Source of the DNA: Phytophthora hibernalis | Taxonomy: Eukaryota > Oomycota > Peronosporomycetes > Peronosporales > Peronosporaceae | DNA length: 64,000 nt | Direction of reading: 5' to 3' | Assembly (NCBI GenBank): GCA_012656075.1 | Contig: JAAKBF010000007.1 | Span: 930,001-994,000 of the forward strand | Part shown: positions 29,996 to 42,639 of the stretch, piece after piece | Numbering within the stretch: the first letter of the stretch is position 1 | How the letters are laid out: the number at the start of each line of letters is the position of its first letter | Program-made: the position numbers and the translations under genes | Notes under the pieces: model-generated | What the model was told of the DNA's origin: nothing | The model's database searches: none | Seen by the model: the letters and a program-made list of their open reading frames with translations, nothing else

Positions 29996-30315
29996 ACGCG
30001 AACGCAATCACTCGACCACATGTCGCGTCCACTGCACGCCTGCTACGCTCTGCTAATATGCCTGCCACCGCTCCTCGCACGTGCACCGTCGCGCTGTAAG
30101 TCCGCCCAGCTCTGTCGTTCATGAATTCGGTCCCTAGCGGACTCGAAATGCGTCTCTGCATTTCCAACGCTCGGCTGCCCATTCGGAGCGACTGCGCGGC
30201 GCTGCGTCATGTAAAGACCCAACAGCGATGTCTAGTCGCCGATAGACCCGCCAGGCCGCGCGTAGGGCGTCACAACTCCTCTGGTAAGGGACTGCCAAAA
30301 AGGCAACAAAGAGCA

Positions 30316-30387
30316 GGGCCTTGCCGGAGATCGAATCCGGGACCTCTCGCACCCTAAGCGAGAATCATACCACTAGACCACAAGGCC
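30316..30387 (-). tRNA. tRNA-Pro(AGG), array copy 28
   Basis: As copy 1; 392-bp unit. Confidence 0.9.
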
Positions 30388-30707
30388 ACGCGAACGCAAT
30401 CACTCGACCACATGTCGCGTCCACTGCACGCCTGCTACGCTCTGCTAATATGCCTGCCACCGCTCCTCGCACGTGCACCGTCGCGCTGTAAGTCCGCCCA
30501 GCTCTGTCGTTCATGAATTCGGTCCCTAGCGGACTCGAAATGCGTCTCTGCATTTCCAACGCTCGGCTGCCCATTCGGAGCGACTGCGCGGCGCTGCGTC
30601 ATGTAAAGACCCAACAGCGATGTCTAGTCGCCGATAGACCCGCCAGGCCGCGCGTAGGGCGTCACAACTCCTCTGGTAAGGGACTGCCAAAAAGGCAACA
30701 AAGAGCA

Positions 30708-30779
30708 GGGCCTTGCCGGAGATCGAATCCGGGACCTCTCGCACCCTAAGCGAGAATCATACCACTAGACCACAAGGCC
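30708..30779 (-). tRNA. tRNA-Pro(AGG), array copy 29
   Basis: As copy 1; 392-bp unit. Confidence 0.9.
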
Positions 30780-31099
30780 ACGCGAACGCAATCACTCGAC
30801 CACATGTCGCGTCCACTGCACGCCTGCTACGCTCTGCTAATATGCCTGCCACCGCTCCTCGCACGTGCACCGTCGCGCTGTAAGTCCGCCCAGCTCTGTC
30901 GTTCATGAATTCGGTCCCTAGCGGACTCGAAATGCGTCTCTGCATTTCCAACGCTCGGCTGCCCATTCGGAGCGACTGCGCGGCGCTGCGTCATGTAAAG
31001 ACCCAACAGCGATGTCTAGTCGCCGATAGACCCGCCAGGCCGCGCGTAGGGCGTCACAACTCCTCTGGTAAGGGACTGCCAAAAAGGCAACAAAGAGCA

Positions 31100-31171
31100 G
31101 GGCCTTGCCGGAGATCGAATCCGGGACCTCTCGCACCCTAAGCGAGAATCATACCACTAGACCACAAGGCC
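31100..31171 (-). tRNA. tRNA-Pro(AGG), array copy 30
   Basis: As copy 1; 392-bp unit. Confidence 0.9.
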
Positions 31172-31492
31172 ACGCGAACGCAATCACTCGACCACATGTC
31201 GCGTCCACTGCACGCCTGCTACGCTCTGCTAATATGCCTGCCACCGCTCCTCGCACGTGCACCGTCGCGCTGTAAGTCCGCCCAGCTCTGTCGTTCATGA
31301 ATTCGGTCCCTAGCGGACTCGAAATGCGTCTCTGCATTTCCAACGCTCGGCTGCCCATTCGGAGCGACGTGCGCGGCGCTGCGTCATGTAAAGACCCAAC
31401 AGCGATGTCTAGTCGCCGATAGACCCGCCAGGCCGCGCGTAGGGCGTCACAACTCCTCTGGTAAGGGACTGCCAAAAAGGCAACAAAGAGCA

Positions 31493-31564
31493 GGGCCTTG
31501 CCGGAGATCGAATCCGGGACCTCTCGCACCCTAAGCGAGAATCATACCACTAGACCACAAGGCC
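31493..31564 (-). tRNA. tRNA-Pro(AGG), array copy 31
   Basis: As copy 1. Confidence 0.9.
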
Positions 31565-31885
31565 ACGCGAACGCAATCACTCGACCACATGTCGCGTCCA
31601 CTGCACGCCTGCTACGCTCTGCTAATATGCCTGCCACCGCTCCTCGCACGTGCACCGTCGCGCTGTAAGTCCGCCCAGCTCTGTCGTTCATGAATTCGGT
31701 CCCTAGCGGACTCGAAATGCGTCTCTGCATTTCCAACGCTCGGCTGCCCATTCGGAGCGACGTGCGCGGCGCTGCGTCATGTAAAGACCCAACAGCGATG
31801 TCTAGTCGCCGATAGACCCGCCAGGCCGCGCGTAGGGCGTCACAACTCCTCTGGTAAGGGACTGCCAAAAAGGCAACAAAGAGCA

Positions 31886-31957
31886 GGGCCTTGCCGGAGA
31901 TCGAATCCGGGACCTCTCGCACCCTAAGCGAGAATCATACCACTAGACCACAAGGCC
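31886..31957 (-). tRNA. tRNA-Pro(AGG), array copy 32
   Basis: As copy 1. Confidence 0.9.
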
Positions 31958-32277
31958 ACGCGAACGCAATCACTCGACCACATGTCGCGTCCACTGCACG
32001 CCTGCTACGCTCTGCTAATATGCCTGCCACCGCTCCTCGCACGTGCACCGTCGCGCTGTAAGTCCGCCCAGCTCTGTCGTTCATGAATTCGGTCCCTAGC
32101 GGACTCGAAATGCGTCTCTGCATTTCCAACGCTCGGCTGCCCATTCGGAGCGACTGCGCGGCGCTGCGTCATGTAAAGACCCAACAGCGATGTCTAGTCG
32201 CCGATAGACCCGCCAGGCCGCGCGTAGGGCGTCACAACTCCTCTGGTAAGGGACTGCCAAAAAGGCAACAAAGAGCA

Positions 32278-32349
32278 GGGCCTTGCCGGAGATCGAATCC
32301 GGGACCTCTCGCACCCTAAGCGAGAATCATACCACTAGACCACAAGGCC
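32278..32349 (-). tRNA. tRNA-Pro(AGG), array copy 33
   Basis: As copy 1; 392-bp unit. Confidence 0.9.
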
Positions 32350-32669
32350 ACGCGAACGCAATCACTCGACCACATGTCGCGTCCACTGCACGCCTGCTAC
32401 GCTCTGCTAATATGCCTGCCACCGCTCCTCGCACGTGCACCGTCGCGCTGTAAGTCCGCCCAGCTCTGTCGTTCATGAATTCGGTCCCTAGCGGACTCGA
32501 AATGCGTCTCTGCATTTCCAACGCTCGGCTGCCCATTCGGAGCGACTGCGCGGCGCTGCGTCATGTAAAGACCCAACAGCGATGTCTAGTCGCCGATAGA
32601 CCCGCCAGGCCGCGCGTAGGGCGTCACAACTCCTCTGGTAAGGGACTGCCAAAAAGGCAACAAAGAGCA

Positions 32670-32741
32670 GGGCCTTGCCGGAGATCGAATCCGGGACCTC
32701 TCGCACCCTAAGCGAGAATCATACCACTAGACCACAAGGCC
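32670..32741 (-). tRNA. tRNA-Pro(AGG), array copy 34
   Basis: As copy 1; 392-bp unit. Confidence 0.9.
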
Positions 32742-33062
32742 ACGCGAACGCAATCACTCGACCACATGTCGCGTCCACTGCACGCCTGCTACGCTCTGCT
32801 AATATGCCTGCCACCGCTCCTCGCACGTGCACCGTCGCGCTGTAAGTCCGCCCAGCTCTGTCGTTCATGAATTCGGTCCCTAGCGGACTCGAAATGCGTC
32901 TCTGCATTTCCAACGCTCGGCTGCCCATTCGGAGCGACGTGCGCGGCGCTGCGTCATGTAAAGACCCAACAGCGATGTCTAGTCGCCGATAGACCCGCCA
33001 GGCCGCGCGTAGGGCGTCACAACTCCTCTGGTAAGGGACTGCCAAAAAGGCAACAAAGAGCA

Positions 33063-33134
33063 GGGCCTTGCCGGAGATCGAATCCGGGACCTCTCGCACC
33101 CTAAGCGAGAATCATACCACTAGACCACAAGGCC
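33063..33134 (-). tRNA. tRNA-Pro(AGG), array copy 35
   Basis: As copy 1. Confidence 0.9.
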
Positions 33135-33455
33135 ACGCGAACGCAATCACTCGACCACATGTCGCGTCCACTGCACGCCTGCTACGCTCTGCTAATATGC
33201 CTGCCACCGCTCCTCGCACGTGCACCGTCGCGCTGTAAGTCCGCCCAGCTCTGTCGTTCATGAATTCGGTCCCTAGCGGACTCGAAATGCGTCTCTGCAT
33301 TTCCAACGCTCGGCTGCCCATTCGGAGCGACGTGCGCGGCGCTGCGTCATGTAAAGACCCAACAGCGATGTCTAGTCGCCGATAGACCCGCCAGGCCGCG
33401 CGTAGGGCGTCACAACTCCTCTGGTAAGGGACTGCCAAAAAGGCAACAAAGAGCA

Positions 33456-33527
33456 GGGCCTTGCCGGAGATCGAATCCGGGACCTCTCGCACCCTAAGCG
33501 AGAATCATACCACTAGACCACAAGGCC
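33456..33527 (-). tRNA. tRNA-Pro(AGG), array copy 36
   Basis: As copy 1. Confidence 0.9.
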
Positions 33528-33848
33528 ACGCGAACGCAATCACTCGACCACATGTCGCGTCCACTGCACGCCTGCTACGCTCTGCTAATATGCCTGCCAC
33601 CGCTCCTCGCACGTGCACCGTCGCGCTGTAAGTCCGCCCAGCTCTGTCGTTCATGAATTCGGTCCCTAGCGGACTCGAAATGCGTCTCTGCATTTCCAAC
33701 GCTCGGCTGCCCATTCGGAGCGACGTGCGCGGCGCTGCGTCATGTAAAGACCCAACAGCGATGTCTAGTCGCCGATAGACCCGCCAGGCCGCGCGTAGGG
33801 CGTCACAACTCCTCTGGTAAGGGACTGCCAAAAAGGCAACAAAGAGCA

Positions 33849-33920
33849 GGGCCTTGCCGGAGATCGAATCCGGGACCTCTCGCACCCTAAGCGAGAATCA
33901 TACCACTAGACCACAAGGCC
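33849..33920 (-). tRNA. tRNA-Pro(AGG), array copy 37
   Basis: As copy 1. Confidence 0.9.
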
Positions 33921-34241
33921 ACGCGAACGCAATCACTCGACCACATGTCGCGTCCACTGCACGCCTGCTACGCTCTGCTAATATGCCTGCCACCGCTCCT
34001 CGCACGTGCACCGTCGCGCTGTAAGTCCGCCCAGCTCTGTCGTTCATGAATTCGGTCCCTAGCGGACTCGAAATGCGTCTCTGCATTTCCAACGCTCGGC
34101 TGCCCATTCGGAGCGACGTGCGCGGCGCTGCGTCATGTAAAGACCCAACAGCGATGTCTAGTCGCCGATAGACCCGCCAGGCCGCGCGTAGGGCGTCACA
34201 ACTCCTCTGGTAAGGGACTGCCAAAAAGGCAACAAAGAGCA

Positions 34242-34313
34242 GGGCCTTGCCGGAGATCGAATCCGGGACCTCTCGCACCCTAAGCGAGAATCATACCACT
34301 AGACCACAAGGCC
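34242..34313 (-). tRNA. tRNA-Pro(AGG), array copy 38
   Basis: As copy 1. Confidence 0.9.
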
Positions 34314-34634
34314 ACGCGAACGCAATCACTCGACCACATGTCGCGTCCACTGCACGCCTGCTACGCTCTGCTAATATGCCTGCCACCGCTCCTCGCACGT
34401 GCACCGTCGCGCTGTAAGTCCGCCCAGCTCTGTCGTTCATGAATTCGGTCCCTAGCGGACTCGAAATGCGTCTCTGCATTTCCAACGCTCGGCTGCCCAT
34501 TCGGAGCGACGTGCGCGGCGCTGCGTCATGTAAAGACCCAACAGCGATGTCTAGTCGCCGATAGACCCGCCAGGCCGCGCGTAGGGCGTCACAACTCCTC
34601 TGGTAAGGGACTGCCAAAAAGGCAACAAAGAGCA

Positions 34635-34706
34635 GGGCCTTGCCGGAGATCGAATCCGGGACCTCTCGCACCCTAAGCGAGAATCATACCACTAGACCAC
34701 AAGGCC
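34635..34706 (-). tRNA. tRNA-Pro(AGG), array copy 39
   Basis: As copy 1. Confidence 0.9.
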
Positions 34707-35027
34707 ACGCGAACGCAATCACTCGACCACATGTCGCGTCCACTGCACGCCTGCTACGCTCTGCTAATATGCCTGCCACCGCTCCTCGCACGTGCACCGT
34801 CGCGCTGTAAGTCCGCCCAGCTCTGTCGTTCATGAATTCGGTCCCTAGCGGACTCGAAATGCGTCTCTGCATTTCCAACGCTCGGCTGCCCATTCGGAGC
34901 GACGTGCGCGGCGCTGCGTCATGTAAAGACCCAACAGCGATGTCTAGTCGCCGATAGACCCGCCAGGCCGCGCGTAGGGCGTCACAACTCCTCTGGTAAG
35001 GGACTGCCAAAAAGGCAACAAAGAGCA

Positions 35028-35099
35028 GGGCCTTGCCGGAGATCGAATCCGGGACCTCTCGCACCCTAAGCGAGAATCATACCACTAGACCACAAGGCC
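35028..35099 (-). tRNA. tRNA-Pro(AGG), array copy 40
   Basis: As copy 1. Confidence 0.9.
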
Positions 35100-35420
35100 A
35101 CGCGAACGCAATCACTCGACCACATGTCGCGTCCACTGCACGCCTGCTACGCTCTGCTAATATGCCTGCCACCGCTCCTCGCACGTGCACCGTCGCGCTG
35201 TAAGTCCGCCCAGCTCTGTCGTTCATGAATTCGGTCCCTAGCGGACTCGAAATGCGTCTCTGCATTTCCAACGCTCGGCTGCCCATTCGGAGCGACGTGC
35301 GCGGCGCTGCGTCATGTAAAGACCCAACAGCGATGTCTAGTCGCCGATAGACCCGCCAGGCCGCGCGTAGGGCGTCACAACTCCTCTGGTAAGGGACTGC
35401 CAAAAAGGCAACAAAGAGCA

Positions 35421-35492
35421 GGGCCTTGCCGGAGATCGAATCCGGGACCTCTCGCACCCTAAGCGAGAATCATACCACTAGACCACAAGGCC
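35421..35492 (-). tRNA. tRNA-Pro(AGG), array copy 41
   Basis: As copy 1. Confidence 0.9.
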
Positions 35493-35813
35493 ACGCGAAC
35501 GCAATCACTCGACCACATGTCGCGTCCACTGCACGCCTGCTACGCTCTGCTAATATGCCTGCCACCGCTGCTCGCACGTGCACCGTCGCGCTGTAAGTCC
35601 GCCCAGCTCTGTCGTTCATGAATTCGGTCCCTAGCGGACTCGAAATGCGTCTCTGCATTTCCAACGCTCGGCTGCCCAATCGGAGCGACGTGCGCGGCGC
35701 TGCGTCATGTAAAGACCCAACAGCGATGTCTAGTCGCCGATAGACCCGCCAGGCCGCGCGTAGGGCGTCACAACTCCTCTGGTAAGGGACTGCCAAAAAG
35801 GCAACAAAGAGCA

Positions 35814-35885
35814 GGGCCTTGCCGGAGATCGAATCCGGGACCTCTCGCACCCTAAGCGAGAATCATACCACTAGACCACAAGGCC
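35814..35885 (-). tRNA. tRNA-Pro(AGG), array copy 42
   Basis: As copy 1; first copy after the left edge with the cccaatcgg spacer variant. Confidence 0.9.
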
Positions 35886-36206
35886 ACGCGAACGCAATCA
35901 CTCGACCACATGTCGCGTCCACTGCACGCCTGCTACGCTCTGCTAATATGCCTGCCACCGCTCCTCGCACGTGCACCGTCGCGCTGTAAGTCCGCCCAGC
36001 TCTGTCGTTCATGAATTCGGTCCCTAGCGGACTCGAAATGCGTCTCTGCATTTCCAACGCTCGGCTGCCCATTCGGAGCGACGTGCGCGGCGCTGCGTCA
36101 TGTAAAGACCCAACAGCGATGTCTAGTCGCCGATAGACCCGCCAGGCCGCGCGTAGGGCGTCACAACTCCTCTGGTAAGGGACTGCCAAAAAGGCAACAA
36201 AGAGCA

Positions 36207-36278
36207 GGGCCTTGCCGGAGATCGAATCCGGGACCTCTCGCACCCTAAGCGAGAATCATACCACTAGACCACAAGGCC
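36207..36278 (-). tRNA. tRNA-Pro(AGG), array copy 43
   Basis: As copy 1. Confidence 0.9.
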
Positions 36279-36599
36279 ACGCGAACGCAATCACTCGACC
36301 ACATGTCGCGTCCACTGCACGCCTGCTACGCTCTGCTAATATGCCTGCCACCGCTCCTCGCACGTGCACCGTCGCGCTGTAAGTCCGCCCAGCTCTGTCG
36401 TTCATGAATTCGGTCCCTAGCGGACTCGAAATGCGTCTCTGCATTTCCAACGCTCGGCTGCCCAATCGGAGCGACGTGCGCGGCGCTGCGTCATGTAAAG
36501 ACCCAACAGCGATGTCTAGTCGCCGATAGACCCGCCAGGCCGCGCGTAGGGCGTCACAACTCCTCTGGTAAGGGACTGCCAAAAAGGCAACAAAGAGCA

Positions 36600-36671
36600 G
36601 GGCCTTGCCGGAGATCGAATCCGGGACCTCTCGCACCCTAAGCGAGAATCATACCACTAGACCACAAGGCC
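36600..36671 (-). tRNA. tRNA-Pro(AGG), array copy 44
   Basis: As copy 1. Confidence 0.9.
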
Positions 36672-36992
36672 ACGCGAACGCAATCACTCGACCACATGTC
36701 GCGTCCGCTGCACGCCTGCTACGCTCTGCTAATATGCCTGCCACCGCTCCTCGCACGTGCACCGTCGCGCTGTAAGTCCGCCCAGCTCTGTCGTTCATGA
36801 ATTCGGTCCCTAGCGGACTCGAAATGCGTCTCTGCATTTCCAACGCTCGGCTGCCCAATCGGAGCGACGTGCGCGGCGCTGCGTCATGTAAAGACCCAAC
36901 AGCGATGTCTAGTCGCCGATAGACCCGCCAGGCCGCGCGTAGGGCGTCACAACTCCTCTGGTAAGGGACTGCCAAAAAGGCAACAAAGAGCA

Positions 36993-37064
36993 GGGCCTTG
37001 CCGGAGATCGAATCCGGGACCTCTCGCACCCTAAGCGAGAATCATACCACTAGACCACAAGGCC
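36993..37064 (-). tRNA. tRNA-Pro(AGG), array copy 45
   Basis: As copy 1. Confidence 0.9.
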
Positions 37065-37385
37065 ACGCGAACGCAATCACTCGACCACATGTCGCGTCCA
37101 CTGCACGCCTGCTACGCTCTGCTAATATGCCTGCCACCGCTCCTCGCACGTGCACCGTCGCGCTGTAAGTCCGCCCAGCTCTGTCGTTCATGAATTCGGT
37201 CCCTAGCGGACTCGAAATGCGTCTCTGCATTTCCAACGCTCGGCTGCCCAATCGGAGCGACGTGCGCGGCGCTGCGTCATGTAAAGACCCAACAGCGATG
37301 TCTAGTCGCCGATAGACCCGCCAGGCCGCGCGTAGGGCGTCACAACTCCTCTGGTAAGGGACTGCCAAAAAGGCAACAAAGAGCA

Positions 37386-37457
37386 GGGCCTTGCCGGAGA
37401 TCGAATCCGGGACCTCTCGCACCCTAAGCGAGAATCATACCACTAGACCACAAGGCC
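37386..37457 (-). tRNA. tRNA-Pro(AGG), array copy 46
   Basis: As copy 1. Confidence 0.9.
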
Positions 37458-37778
37458 ACGCGAACGCAATCACTCGACCACATGTCGCGTCCACTGCACG
37501 CCTGCTACGCTCTGCTAATATGCCTGCCACCGCTCCTCGCACGTGCACCGTCGCGCTGTAAGTCCGCCCAGCTCTGTCGTTCATGAATTCGGTCCCTAGC
37601 GGACTCGAAATGCGTCTCTGCATTTCCAACGCTCGGCTGCCCAATCGGAGCGACGTGCGCGGCGCTGCGTCATGTAAAGACCCAACAGCGATGTCTAGTC
37701 GCCGATAGACCCGCCAGGCCGCGCGTAGGGCGTCACAACTCCTCTGGTAAGGGACTGCCAAAAAGGCAACAAAGAGCA

Positions 37779-37850
37779 GGGCCTTGCCGGAGATCGAATC
37801 CGGGACCTCTCGCACCCTAAGCGAGAATCATACCACTAGACCACAAGGCC
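37779..37850 (-). tRNA. tRNA-Pro(AGG), array copy 47
   Basis: As copy 1. Confidence 0.9.
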
Positions 37851-38171
37851 ACGCGAACGCAATCACTCGACCACATGTCGCGTCCACTGCACGCCTGCTA
37901 CGCTCTGCTAATATGCCTGCCACCGCTCCTCGCACGTGCACCGTCGCGCTGTAAGTTCGCCCAGCTCTGTCGTTCATGAATTCGGTCCCTAGCGGACTCG
38001 AAATGCGTCTCTGCATTTCCAACGCTCGGCTGCCCATTCGGAGCGACGTGCGCGGCGCTGCGTCATGTAAAGACCCAACAGCGATGTCTAGTCGCCGATA
38101 GACCCGCCAGGCCGCGCGTAGGGCGTCACAACTCCTCTGGTAAGGGACTGCCAAAAAGGCAACAAAGAGCA

Positions 38172-38243
38172 GGGCCTTGCCGGAGATCGAATCCGGGACC
38201 TCTCGCACCCTAAGCGAGAATCATACCACTAGACCACAAGGCC
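38172..38243 (-). tRNA. tRNA-Pro(AGG), array copy 48
   Basis: As copy 1; unit has a private gtaagttcg change shared with copy 51. Confidence 0.9.
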
Positions 38244-38564
38244 ACGCGAACGCAATCACTCGACCACATGTCGCGTCCACTGCACGCCTGCTACGCTCTG
38301 CTAATATGCCTGCCACCGCTCCTCGCACGTGCACCGTCGCGCTGTAAGTCCGCCCAGCTCTGTCGTTCATGAATTCGGTCCCTAGCGGACTCGAAATGCG
38401 TCTCTGCATTTCCAACGCTCGGCTGCCCATTCGGAGCGACGTGCGCGGCGCTGCGTCATGTAAAGACCCAACAGCGATGTCTAGTCGCCGATAGACCCGC
38501 CAGGCCGCGCGTAGGGCGTCACAACTCCTCTGGTAAGGGACTGCCAAAAAGGCAACAAAGAGCA

Positions 38565-38636
38565 GGGCCTTGCCGGAGATCGAATCCGGGACCTCTCGCA
38601 CCCTAAGCGAGAATCATACCACTAGACCACAAGGCC
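38565..38636 (-). tRNA. tRNA-Pro(AGG), array copy 49
   Basis: As copy 1. Confidence 0.9.
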
Positions 38637-38957
38637 ACGCGAACGCAATCACTCGACCACATGTCGCGTCCACTGCACGCCTGCTACGCTCTGCTAATAT
38701 GCCTGCCACCGCTCCTCGCACGTGCACCGTCGCGCTGTAAGTCCGCCCAGCTCTGTCGTTCATGAATTCGGTCCCTAGCGGACTCGAAATGCGTCTCTGC
38801 ATTTCCAACGCTCGGCTGCCCAATCGGAGCGACGTGCGCGGCGCTGCGTCATGTAAAGACCCAACAGCGATGTCTAGTCGCCGATAGACCCGCCAGGCCG
38901 CGCGTAGGGCGTCACAACTCCTCTGGTAAGGGACTGCCAAAAAGGCAACAAAGAGCA

Positions 38958-39029
38958 GGGCCTTGCCGGAGATCGAATCCGGGACCTCTCGCACCCTAAG
39001 CGAGAATCATACCACTAGACCACAAGGCC
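38958..39029 (-). tRNA. tRNA-Pro(AGG), array copy 50
   Basis: As copy 1. Confidence 0.9.
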
Positions 39030-39350
39030 ACGCGAACGCAATCACTCGACCACATGTCGCGTCCACTGCACGCCTGCTACGCTCTGCTAATATGCCTGCC
39101 ACCGCTCCTCGCACGTGCACCGTCGCGCTGTAAGTTCGCCCAGCTCTGTCGTTCATGAATTCGGTCCCTAGCGGACTCGAAATGCGTCTCTGCATTTCCA
39201 ACGCTCGGCTGCCCATTCGGAGCGACGTGCGCGGCGCTGCGTCATGTAAAGACCCAACAGCGATGTCTAGTCGCCGATAGACCCGCCAGGCCGCGCGTAG
39301 GGCGTCACAACTCCTCTGGTAAGGGACTGCCAAAAAGGCAACAAAGAGCA

Positions 39351-39422
39351 GGGCCTTGCCGGAGATCGAATCCGGGACCTCTCGCACCCTAAGCGAGAAT
39401 CATACCACTAGACCACAAGGCC
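39351..39422 (-). tRNA. tRNA-Pro(AGG), array copy 51
   Basis: As copy 1; shares the gtaagttcg change with copy 48, three units away. Confidence 0.9.
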
Positions 39423-39743
39423 ACGCGAACGCAATCACTCGACCACATGTCGCGTCCACTGCACGCCTGCTACGCTCTGCTAATATGCCTGCCACCGCTC
39501 CTCGCACGTGCACCGTCGCGCTGTAAGTCCGCCCAGCTCTGTCGTTCATGAATTCGGTCCCTAGCGGACTCGAAATGCGTCTCTGCATTTCCAACGCTCG
39601 GCTGCCCAATCGGAGCGACGTGCGCGGCGCTGCGTCATGTAAAGACCCAACAGCGATGTCTAGTCGCCGATAGACCCGCCAGGCCGCGCGTAGGGCGTCA
39701 CAACTCCTCTGGTAAGGGACTGCCAAAAAGGCAACAAAGAGCA

Positions 39744-39815
39744 GGGCCTTGCCGGAGATCGAATCCGGGACCTCTCGCACCCTAAGCGAGAATCATACCA
39801 CTAGACCACAAGGCC
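39744..39815 (-). tRNA. tRNA-Pro(AGG), array copy 52
   Basis: As copy 1. Confidence 0.9.
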
Positions 39816-40136
39816 ACGCGAACGCAATCACTCGACCACATGTCGCGTCCACTGCACGCCTGCTACGCTCTGCTAATATGCCTGCCACCGCTCCTCGCAC
39901 GTGCACCGTCGCGCTGTAAGTCCGCCCAGCTCTGTCGTTCATGAATTCGGTCCCTAGCGGACTCGAAATGCGTCTCTGCATTTCCAACGCTCGGCTGCCC
40001 AATCGGAGCGACGTGCGCGGCGCTGCGTCATGTAAAGACCCAACAGCGATGTCTAGTCGCCGATAGACCCGCCAGGCCGCGCGTAGGGCGTCACAACTCC
40101 TCTGGTAAGGGACTGCCAAAAAGGCAACAAAGAGCA

Positions 40137-40208
40137 GGGCCTTGCCGGAGATCGAATCCGGGACCTCTCGCACCCTAAGCGAGAATCATACCACTAGACC
40201 ACAAGGCC
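40137..40208 (-). tRNA. tRNA-Pro(AGG), array copy 53
   Basis: As copy 1. Confidence 0.9.
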
Positions 40209-40528
40209 ACGCGAACGCAATCACTGACCACATGTCGCGTCCACTGCACGCCTGCTACGCTCTGCTAATATGCCTGCCACCGCTCCTCGCACGTGCACCG
40301 TCGCGCTGTAAGTCCGCCCAGCTCTGTCGTTCATGAATTCGGTCCCTAGCGGACTCGAAATGCGTCTCTGCATTTCCAACGCTCGGCTGCCCATTCGGAG
40401 CGACGTGCGCGGCGCTGCGTCATGTAAAGACCCAACAGCGATGTCTAGTCGCCGATAGACCCGCCAGGCCGCGCGTAGGGCGTCACAACTCCTCTGGTAA
40501 GGGACTGCCAAAAAGGCAACAAAGAGCA

Positions 40529-40600
40529 GGGCCTTGCCGGAGATCGAATCCGGGACCTCTCGCACCCTAAGCGAGAATCATACCACTAGACCACAAGGCC
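40529..40600 (-). tRNA. tRNA-Pro(AGG), array copy 54
   Basis: As copy 1; unit lacks one C (cactgacc). Confidence 0.9.
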
Positions 40601-40920
40601 ACGCGAACGCAATCACTGACCACATGTCGCGTCCACTGCACGCCTGCTACGCTCTGCTAATATGCCTGCCACCGCTCCTCGCACGTGCACCGTCGCGCTG
40701 TAAGTCCGCCCAGCTCTGTCGTTCATGAATTCGGTCCCTAGCGGACTCGAAATGCGTCTCTGCATTTCCAACGCTCGGCTGCCCAATCGGAGCGACGTGC
40801 GCGGCGCTGCGTCATGTAAAGACCCAACAGCGATGTCTAGTCGCCGATAGACCCGCTAGGCCGCGCGTAGGGCGTCACAACTCCTCTGGTAAGGGACTGC
40901 CAAAAAGGCAACAAAGAGCA

Positions 40921-40992
40921 GGGCCTTGCCGGAGATCGAATCCGGGACCTCTCGCACCCTAGGCGAGAATCATACCACTAGACCACAAGGCC
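40921..40992 (-). tRNA. tRNA-Pro(AGG), array copy 55, anticodon-loop variant
   Basis: Position 32 is C instead of T (loop CTAGGGT). The anticodon AGG and stem are unchanged. Confidence 0.88.
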
Positions 40993-41313
40993 ACGCGAAC
41001 GCAATCACTCGACCACATGTCGCGTCCACTGCACGCCTGCTACGCTCTGCTAATATGCCTGCCACCGCTCCTCGCACGTGCACCGTCGCGCTGTAAGTCC
41101 GCCCAGCTCTGTCGTCCATGAATTCGGTCCCTAGCGGACTCGTCATGCGTCTCTGCATTTCCAACGCTCGGCTGCCCATTCGGAGCGACGTGCGCGGCGC
41201 TGCGTCATGTAAAGACCCAACAGCGATGTCTAGTCGCCGATAGACCCGCCAGGCCGCGCGTAGGGCGTCACAACTCCTCTGGTAAGGGACTGCCAAAAAG
41301 GCAACAAAGAGCA

Positions 41314-41385
41314 GGGCCTTGCCGGAGATCGAATCTGGGACCTCTCGCACCCTAAGCGAGAATCATACCACTAGACCACAAGGCC
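41314..41385 (-). tRNA. tRNA-Pro(AGG), array copy 56, T-stem variant
   Basis: G51 is changed to A, giving an A-C mismatch in the T stem. The unit also has two private changes near 41116 and 41144. Confidence 0.85.
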
Positions 41386-41706
41386 ACGCGAACGCAATCA
41401 CTCGACCACATGTCGCGTCCACTGCACGCCTGCTACGCTCTGCTAATATGCCTGCCACCGCTCCTCGCACGTGCACCGTCGCGCTGTAAGTCCGCCCAGC
41501 TCTGTCGTTCATGAATTCGGTCCCTAGCGGACTCGAAATGCGTCTCTGCATTTCCAACGCTCGGCTGCCCAATCGGAGCGACGTGCGCGGCGCTGCGTCA
41601 TGTAAAGACCCAACAGCGATGTCTAGTCGCCGATAGACCCGCCAGGCCGCGCGTAGGGCGTCACAACTCCTCTGGTAAGGGACTGCCAAAAAGGCAACAA
41701 AGAGCA

Positions 41707-41778
41707 GGGCCTTGCCGGAGATCGAATCCGGGACCTCTCGCACCCTAAGCGAGAATCATACCACTAGACCACAAGGCT
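41707..41778 (-). tRNA. tRNA-Pro(AGG), array copy 57, acceptor variant
   Basis: The first base is A instead of G, so the terminal acceptor pair is A-C. Confidence 0.85.
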
Positions 41779-42099
41779 ACGCGAACGCAATCACTCGACC
41801 ACATGTCGCGTCCACTGCACGCCTGCTACGCTCTGCTAATATGCCTGCCACCGCTCCTCGCACGTGCACCGTCGCGCTGTAAGTCCGCCCAGCTCTGTCG
41901 TTCATGAATTCGGTCCCTAGCGGACTCGAAATGCGTCTCTGCATTTCCAACGCTCGGCTGCCCAATCGGAGCGACGTGCGCGGCGCTGCGTCATGTAAAG
42001 ACCCAACAGCGATGTCTAGTCGCCGATAGACCCGCCAGGCCGCGCGTAGGGCGTCACAACTCCTCTGGTAAGGGACTGCCAAAAAGGCAACAAAGAGCA

Positions 42100-42171
42100 G
42101 GGCCTTGCCGGAGATCGAATCCGGGACCTCTCGCACCCTAAGCGAGAATCATACCACTAGACCACAAGGCC
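42100..42171 (-). tRNA. tRNA-Pro(AGG), array copy 58
   Basis: As copy 1. Confidence 0.9.
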
Positions 42172-42491
42172 ACGCGAACGCAATCACTCGACCACATGTC
42201 GCGTCCACTGCACGCCTGCTACGCTCTGCTAATATGCCTGCCACCGCTCCTCGCACGTGCACCGTCGCGCTGTAAGTCCGCCCAGCTCTGTCGTTCATGA
42301 ATTCGGTCCCTAGCGGACTCGAAATGCGTCTCTGCATTTCCAACGCTGGCTGCCCAATCGGAGCGACGTGCGCGGCGCTGCGTCATGTAAAGACCCAACA
42401 GCGATGTCTAGTCGCCGATAGACCCGCCAGGCCGCGCGTAGGGCGTCACAACTCCTCTGGTAAGGGACTGCCAAAAAGGCAACAAAGAGCA

Positions 42492-42563
42492 GGGCCTTGC
42501 CGGAGATCGAATCCGGGACCTCTCGCACCCTAAGCGAGAATCATACCACTAGACCACAAGGCC
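42492..42563 (-). tRNA. tRNA-Pro(AGG), array copy 59
   Basis: As copy 1; 392-bp unit (aacgctggc). Confidence 0.9.
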
Positions 42564-42585
42564 ACGCGAACGCAATCACTGACCA

Positions 42586-42639
42586 CATGTCGCGTCCACT
42601 GCACGCCTGCTACATGTCGCGTCCACTGCACGCCTGCTA
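42586..42639. repeat. 27-bp tandem duplication in array spacer, first instance
   Basis: Two direct copies of 27 bp (starting catgtcgcg, ending gcctgcta) upstream of tRNA copy 59, making the unit of copy 60 419 bp long. Confidence 0.9.
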